From: a virus
Virus record (IMG/VR): IMGVR_UViG_3300033144_002959
Location: 29,709 to 93,708 of that record
Strand: one strand, 5' to 3'
DNA length: 64,000 nt
The notes under the pieces were generated by a model. It had not been told where the DNA came from and made no database searches. It saw only the letters and a list, made by a program, of their open reading frames with translations. The number at the start of each line of letters is the position of its first letter. Positions within the stretch are counted from its first letter, which is position 1. The position numbers and the translations under genes are program-made. This document shows, piece by piece, positions 60,737 through 64,000 of this stretch.

Positions 60737-61145
60737 ATGGAGGATCGATCATTTCCAGAGCGATCTTGTACTTCGCAGCCAGCTTCGGTGGCGGAGCATT
60801 CCCAAGGTTCACCATCAGATCGGCGCTCTTCACGAACACGGCCAAATCGTTTTTCCTGACCCTGTCTATATATTCGAAATACGTCTCGTCTTCCCTTTTG
60901 GTAATCGCGTCAACTGCCTCAACGATCACATCGTCAAAGAACAATCTCAGGCCATCAAGGGTGACTTCCGTATCCTCAACCACATCATGCAAATAGGCCA
61001 CAGTCACTTGTGCGTCCGTTGCCCCGGTAGCCTTAACCAGCGTAGCAACCTCTTCGACATGCCTCTCAAAATAAGGCTTGCCCTTATAAAGTTTCCCGGT
61101 CCCATCATGCGCCAGCTTGGCAATAAATGCCGCTTTCAATTTCAT
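60711..61145 (-). CDS. HD-domain phosphohydrolase, SpoT/MESH1-like
   Basis: A 144-residue protein whose metal and catalytic residues follow the (p)ppGpp hydrolase subset of HD proteins: H29 (FERHVEEV), H53-D54 with E57-D58 (YLHDVVEDT), D109 and N113 (KSADLMVNL). The ED pair after HD is typical of SpoT and MESH1. Size is close to a single hydrolase domain with no synthetase. It would remove pyrophosphate from (p)ppGpp or a related nucleotide. GAGG precedes the ATG. Confidence 0.8.
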   Translation of the reverse strand: MKLKAAFIAKLAHDGTGKLYKGKPYFERHVEEVATLVKATGATDAQVTVAYLHDVVEDTEVTLDGLRLFFDDVIVEAVDAITKREDETYFEYIDRVRKNDLAVFVKSADLMVNLGNAPPPKLAAKYKIALEMIDPPFDKPDQTH

Positions 61146-61147
61146 TG

Positions 61148-61330
61148 TTACCTCTCTTCGTTGCCGAACGTCTCCATCCAGTACAACACAACTTCCTTGG
61201 CTTCCGCCTTGTCAACGTCGAACTCGCTCTCGACGTACGCGCCAGCACCAAACATATTCGTGGCACCGGACTCCCTCAGTCCATCCAGATAAACCAATCG
61301 TTCATCGGTCACACTCTCTGGTCTCGTCAT
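61148..61330 (-). CDS. Small acidic protein
   Basis: A 60-residue protein (MTRPESVTDERLVYLDGLRES ... EVVLYWMETFGNEER), helical and acidic. The ATG at 61330 follows the leader ACATGGAGGCAGAAA, which is shared with several genes here; the longer frame lacks such a site. Its stop lies two bases from the HD gene start. Confidence 0.55.
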   Translation of the reverse strand: MTRPESVTDERLVYLDGLRESGATNMFGAGAYVESEFDVDKAEAKEVVLYWMETFGNEER

Positions 61331-61353
61331 TTTTCTGCCTCCATGTCTTCTGA

Positions 61354-61593
61354 TTAAACGTACACCGGCATCTTCGCAACGGTGCACACCACAACAGGCT
61401 TCAGCTTGTACAGGAATTCTTTCCCGCACTCTTCGCAGTCCACCTTGCCTTCACCCTTCAGTCCCGCACCATCTTCGTTTTTGTACGGGGACTCATTCGC
61501 CATTGCCGAAAACGGGGCATACGATATTTCCATTCCGTCTCCAGTGTGGTCGCAGTACGGGCATGTCATCGTAACTTCATTTTTCCCAGTCAT
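61354..61593 (-). CDS. Zinc-ribbon protein
   Basis: A 79-residue protein with CPYCDHTGDG near the start and CEECGKEFLYKL near the end, forming a zinc ribbon. A leader with GACATGGAGGCAGGT precedes the ATG at 61593. Function unknown. Confidence 0.6.
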   Translation of the reverse strand: MTGKNEVTMTCPYCDHTGDGMEISYAPFSAMANESPYKNEDGAGLKGEGKVDCEECGKEFLYKLKPVVVCTVAKMPVYV

Positions 61594-61607
61594 ACCTGCC
61601 TCCATGT

Positions 61608-62438
61608 CTAACTCAAAACTGCAACTCGGTTAACCATTGTTTCGTTAACCCCCTTGTAATCTCCGTGCTTTTTGACAGTGGCCTTGAACCGGATTTCGTC
61701 ACCGGCTTTCGGCTCCCACTTGTATCCAGAATAAAACGTGGCAAGTCTGTGCCCGCCTGAATCAATCATCTTGACCAACGTGCTGCCACCGTAATCGCTA
61801 TCGATCAACATGGTGGAAACAATCGTGGCTTCGAACTCATAACGCTTTTTCAATTCCCCGAAGTGATCATCAACTGAAACCAGCACCGCTCCGTGGTTTT
61901 CCAAGAAAGTATTCAACGCCAGATTTCGTAATTCGTCGGACGGAAAGGTGAAGTTCTCACGAGTTGCCATCCACTCCAGATAGCCCCGGTCAAACTTGTT
62001 AACCTCGACCCATGTCTTGCCAGCATACTTGCCGCCACCAAAAGTACCCAGCGGGTACCGGGTCAAATTGATCATCGTCCAGTAATCGTTATTCTCCGTG
62101 CGTTCGTTGGACTCGATTGCCAGCGCGTATGTGCGTTCCGCCATTTCCTCAGCGCTCGCTCGCGTCAGCTTTCTCATTTCCTCTTCCATGCCTTCGCGCT
62201 CGGTGATCATCGGAATGCCCATCGCCTTGCCAGCTTCGTTGGCTTTTTCCCACGCCAGATCAGCTGTGTTCGCGAGGTTCCTGTGATGAAAAGACCGAAC
62301 GGTCTTGTCCATGTATCCGCCTGCACCGCCAACCCAGCGTTCGTGCAGGTAGGTTTCACGCAGGGTCCAGAACCCAAACGTGGCACCGATGCCTATGAAT
62401 AGCACCGGAGAAAAAGAATTTGCAGAGCCGTTTTTCAT
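61608..62438 (-). CDS. Membrane-anchored protein with ExoX-C-like and OB-like regions
   Basis: A 276-residue protein. Residues 10-27 (FSPVLFIGIGATFGFWTL) are hydrophobic and may anchor it in the membrane. Residues 130-180 (LGTFGGGKYAGKTWVEV ... YLEWMATREN) resemble the small domain found at the end of exonuclease X-like proteins. Residues 200-276 (YEFEATIVSTMLIDSDYG ... FKATVKKHGDYKGVNET) resemble an OB-type fold. The start has GACATGGAGGC and a promoter. The role is unknown. Confidence 0.55.
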   Translation of the reverse strand: MKNGSANSFSPVLFIGIGATFGFWTLRETYLHERWVGGAGGYMDKTVRSFHHRNLANTADLAWEKANEAGKAMGIPMITEREGMEEEMRKLTRASAEEMAERTYALAIESNERTENNDYWTMINLTRYPLGTFGGGKYAGKTWVEVNKFDRGYLEWMATRENFTFPSDELRNLALNTFLENHGAVLVSVDDHFGELKKRYEFEATIVSTMLIDSDYGGSTLVKMIDSGGHRLATFYSGYKWEPKAGDEIRFKATVKKHGDYKGVNETMVNRVAVLS

Positions 62439-62465
62439 ACTGCCTCCATGTCAATCTACACCCCA

Positions 62466-62494
62466 ATTATCGCACAATGGGTACGTATTGTCCA
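62466..62494 (-). promoter_or_regulatory. Promoter of the 61608-62438 gene, next to palindrome H
   Basis: TGGACA, 17 bases, GATAAT on the minus strand; both boxes match the consensus at five of six. A half-palindrome (GTCCAAT) overlaps the -35, and a full copy lies 7 bases further upstream, so a bound protein could directly affect polymerase access. Confidence 0.6.
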
Positions 62495-62501
62495 ATGATT
62501 T

Positions 62502-62517
62502 GTCCAATCAATTGGAC
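62502..62517. repeat. 16-bp interrupted palindrome, copy H
   Basis: GTCCAATCAATTGGAC, identical to copy F. It lies just upstream of the promoter at 62466-62494, with an extra half-site at 62490-62496. Confidence 0.85.
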
Positions 62518-62603
62518 AGTAAAATCGACCCTCGCTCCCCGCCGTACCGCTCTAGGTTTCGGGCTATGCTTCTCAGGTCGATCCATCCGGGCAAGTAGTC
62601 CAT
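62508..62603 (-). CDS. Possible 31-residue protein
   Basis: An ATG at 62603 opens a short frame (MDYLPGWIDLRSIARNLERYG) that ends inside palindrome H. There is no ribosome site, so it is doubtful. It fills the gap between two better genes, and nothing else coding is seen there. Confidence 0.25.
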   Translation of the reverse strand: MDYLPGWIDLRSIARNLERYGGERGSILLSN

Positions 62604-62625
62604 TACGGGGGTCGCCCGGTTCGTG

Positions 62626-62823
62626 CTATGTCTCTTCGTAACCGTCAAACCAGTCACCACGCTCGTTGGTAATCCGCACTCGGTCTGCTCTGGTGCAGGT
62701 ATTGGAGCTGGTCTCTGGGTCACTACAATGGGCCTGCGCCTCTTCCAGCGTTAGCCCGGACTTGATCGTCCGGTTGAAATGCCGCGACTCTTCGCGAGCG
62801 TACATTCTTATGACTTTGTACAT
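62626..62823 (-). CDS. Small protein, unknown function
   Basis: A 65-residue protein (MYKVIRMYAREESRHFNR, then LTLEEAQAHCSDPETSS and ITNERGDWFDGYEE). The layout, with a strand, a short helix EEAQAHC and a strand, resembles small phage and plasmid proteins with unknown roles. Its ATG overlaps the upstream stop (TAATG). Confidence 0.6.
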   Translation of the reverse strand: MYKVIRMYAREESRHFNRTIKSGLTLEEAQAHCSDPETSSNTCTRADRVRITNERGDWFDGYEET

Positions 62824-63203
62824 TACGCTGCCGCCTTGGTTTCGGCCATCACTTCCTTCAGGCTTCCGCCGCTGTAATACAAATCCCGCTCGATGCCTAA
62901 CCCAAGCGGCCCCTTGTATGCCTCAAGTTCTGAGAGCAAAACGTAACCCAGCTCAGCACACACCGGATCGCCAAGATTGGCGAAACCAAACATATGCCAG
63001 TCAGCAGGATTCTCGGTTTCGTAATCCGGCTCACCATTCACTGTTGCCAGCGGGGTGGCCCGTGTCACGTACCAAGTCGCAGCACCAACCGGATTGAAAT
63101 ACTTGACTGCTATCTCATCGGTCGTGTTGCCATCCTCCGACTCAAGAAACGCCAGATCAGCTACCTTCAGCTTTTTGGCAATTGCCTTAGTCATTAGCTT
63201 CAT
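62823..63203 (-). CDS. DUF2958 family protein
   Basis: A 126-residue protein that follows DUF2958 closely: MTKAIAKKLKVAD, VKYFNPVGAATWYVTRA, WHMFGFANLGDPVCAELGYVLLSELEAYKGPLGLGIERDLYY. The family is common on plasmids and mobile elements; its function is unknown. GGAGG lies before the ATG. Confidence 0.85.
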   Translation of the reverse strand: MKLMTKAIAKKLKVADLAFLESEDGNTTDEIAVKYFNPVGAATWYVTRATPLATVNGEPDYETENPADWHMFGFANLGDPVCAELGYVLLSELEAYKGPLGLGIERDLYYSGGSLKEVMAETKAAA

Positions 63204-63211
63204 GCTTCCTC

Positions 63212-63481
63212 CTACAGATAATTTTCGTCGCCATCAAATTTGATGTGGACAGCCCCGGCGTTGGGCATCCCATAATCATCGACCGGCTCAAAGCCTTCAT
63301 AATCTCCGTACAGCCAGCCGTGATAATAGGCATTGTCATCGTCATCGTAGAGCGTGAAGCCCTTCGGATTGGCGCTGACATTTTCGTCCAGATCACGTGG
63401 ACCCTCGACACCAACAGCAGAATATTTGTTGCCACCGTCAAGGTAGTCTTTATCGATTTTCCATCGATAGGTAGCGGTCAT
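63212..63481 (-). CDS. Small acidic protein, unknown function
   Basis: An 89-residue protein rich in D, Y and G (KGFTLYDDDDNAYYHGWLYGDYEGFEP). It lies eight bases upstream of the DUF2958 gene and overlaps the next gene by one base (TAATG). No family recognised. Confidence 0.6.
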   Translation of the reverse strand: MTATYRWKIDKDYLDGGNKYSAVGVEGPRDLDENVSANPKGFTLYDDDDNAYYHGWLYGDYEGFEPVDDYGMPNAGAVHIKFDGDENYL

Positions 63482-63678
63482 TACGCTGCCACCGGGAACG
63501 GCCCAGCCGCCTCATCCAGATCAACTACCGCAGTCAACTCCAGCACGTTGTCTCGTGCATAACGTGCCGCAACTGCGTTAGCTCGCGCACTGCCGAATGC
63601 TTCAAACTCAACCACTGGGCGCGGCGTCTCTGGCGCAACAGGCGTAACGTATTCGTAAAACGCTGTGTATTTGCTCAT
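63481..63678 (-). CDS. Small protein, unknown function
   Basis: A 65-residue protein (SKYTAFYEYVTPVAPETPRP, then FGSARANAVAARYARDNVLELTAVV) with a strand-helix-strand layout. It is translationally coupled to the next small gene. GAGGTAAT precedes the ATG. Confidence 0.55.
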   Translation of the reverse strand: MSKYTAFYEYVTPVAPETPRPVVEFEAFGSARANAVAARYARDNVLELTAVVDLDEAAGPFPVAA

Positions 63679-63689
63679 GATTACCTCCC

Positions 63690-63812
63690 CTAAAAAACGA
63701 ACGTGTTTGTGACAGCCGATGCGATTGCTAAAACCGCAACCGTAAGCGGGAGCGCGGCCATCGTTAGCGCTATCACCGCCAGCTTAAATCTCAGTAGAAA
63801 TGAAATACTCAT
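63690..63812 (-). CDS. Small membrane protein (40 residues)
   Basis: MSISFLLRFKLAVIALTMAA followed by LPLTVAVLAIASAVTN: one or two hydrophobic helices with a basic residue pair. The leader GACATGGAGGCAAGT, shared with other genes here, precedes the ATG at 63812. It is too short for routine gene finding but has a very strong ribosome site. Confidence 0.6.
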   Translation of the reverse strand: MSISFLLRFKLAVIALTMAALPLTVAVLAIASAVTNTFVF

Positions 63813-63826
63813 ACTTGCCTCCATGT

Positions 63827-63991
63827 CTAACTAACGAAAAATGCAATAACCGGTATCACGGCTATCGTCGCCGCAACAAATCCAACAATCATCGCGACCT
63901 CAAAATTGGACACCGCGAACTCAACGCCCTCAGCCGCAGCAGCAGCATTAACAGCGTCATTCGCCAACCAGTATTCATAAGGATTATTCAT
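63827..63991 (-). CDS. Small membrane protein (54 residues)
   Basis: MNNPYEYWLANDAVNAAAAA is a polar, alanine-rich start, followed by one membrane segment (AMIVGFVAATIAVIPVIAFF). GGAGG at the window edge lies four bases before the ATG. It is probably an early small membrane protein like its neighbour. Confidence 0.6.
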   Translation of the reverse strand: MNNPYEYWLANDAVNAAAAAEGVEFAVSNFEVAMIVGFVAATIAVIPVIAFFVS

Positions 63992-64000
63992 TTTGCCTCC

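Noticed and set aside
1-64000. tRNA genes, CRISPR arrays, insertion sequences, integrase and att sites
   Set aside because: None were seen by eye on either strand; a tRNA scan could still reveal a divergent tRNA in a gap, but the gaps are short.

Overview
The window is a continuous piece of a tailed double-stranded DNA phage genome, most likely a siphophage. Every supported gene lies on the minus strand, so the genome reads right to left here, in the order early and accessory genes, DNA polymerase, head, tail, fibres, lysis. A Gram-negative, probably environmental proteobacterial host is inferred from four things: an Rz-like inner-membrane spanin, a lipoprotein with a lipobox, strong GGAGG ribosome sites with sigma70-type promoters, and a CsrA-like regulator. 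No terminase, integrase, repressor, tRNA or CRISPR array was seen, so the genome must continue outside the window.

Layout from right to left. Positions 64000-53000 hold many small, tightly overlapping early or accessory genes: zinc ribbons, small membrane proteins, a DUF2958 protein, a SLOG-fold protein, a SpoT/MESH1-like HD hydrolase and a DnaJ-type zinc finger protein. Positions 53000-44900 hold an accessory block whose main genes have their own near-identical promoters. It encodes a secreted LamG/FN3-like protein, a sulfotransferase-like protein, a pyruvate phosphate dikinase-like phosphotransferase lacking the usual PEP barrel, a zinc-ribbon winged-helix protein, a CsrA-like protein and two protein-tyrosine-phosphatase-like enzymes. 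Positions 44900-39700 hold unknown genes and a family A DNA polymerase with a proofreading domain.

Positions 39650-28500 are the head and connector module: portal, MuF-type minor head protein with a RelA/SpoT-like C-terminal domain, XkdF-like protease, acidic scaffold-like protein, major capsid protein, connector, tail completion and major tail protein. Positions 28450-17400 are the tail assembly chaperone (with a programmed -1 frameshift), a 1330-residue tape measure protein and the distal tail and hub proteins. Positions 17400-1400 are a very large set of beta-rich adhesion and fibre proteins, including a tandem triplication and two 2OG-Fe(II) oxygenase-like proteins embedded among them. 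Positions 1400-1 are the lysis genes: amidase endolysin, holin candidate and i-spanin.

The most unusual non-coding feature is a dispersed 16-bp interrupted palindrome, GTCCAAT-NN-ATTGGAC. There are eight good copies in 64 kb, mostly in short intergenic gaps, including one directly at the predicted portal promoter and one inside a terminator hairpin. It looks like the binding site of a phage-wide regulator or a partition protein. All functional calls come from reading motifs by eye; no database search was possible.
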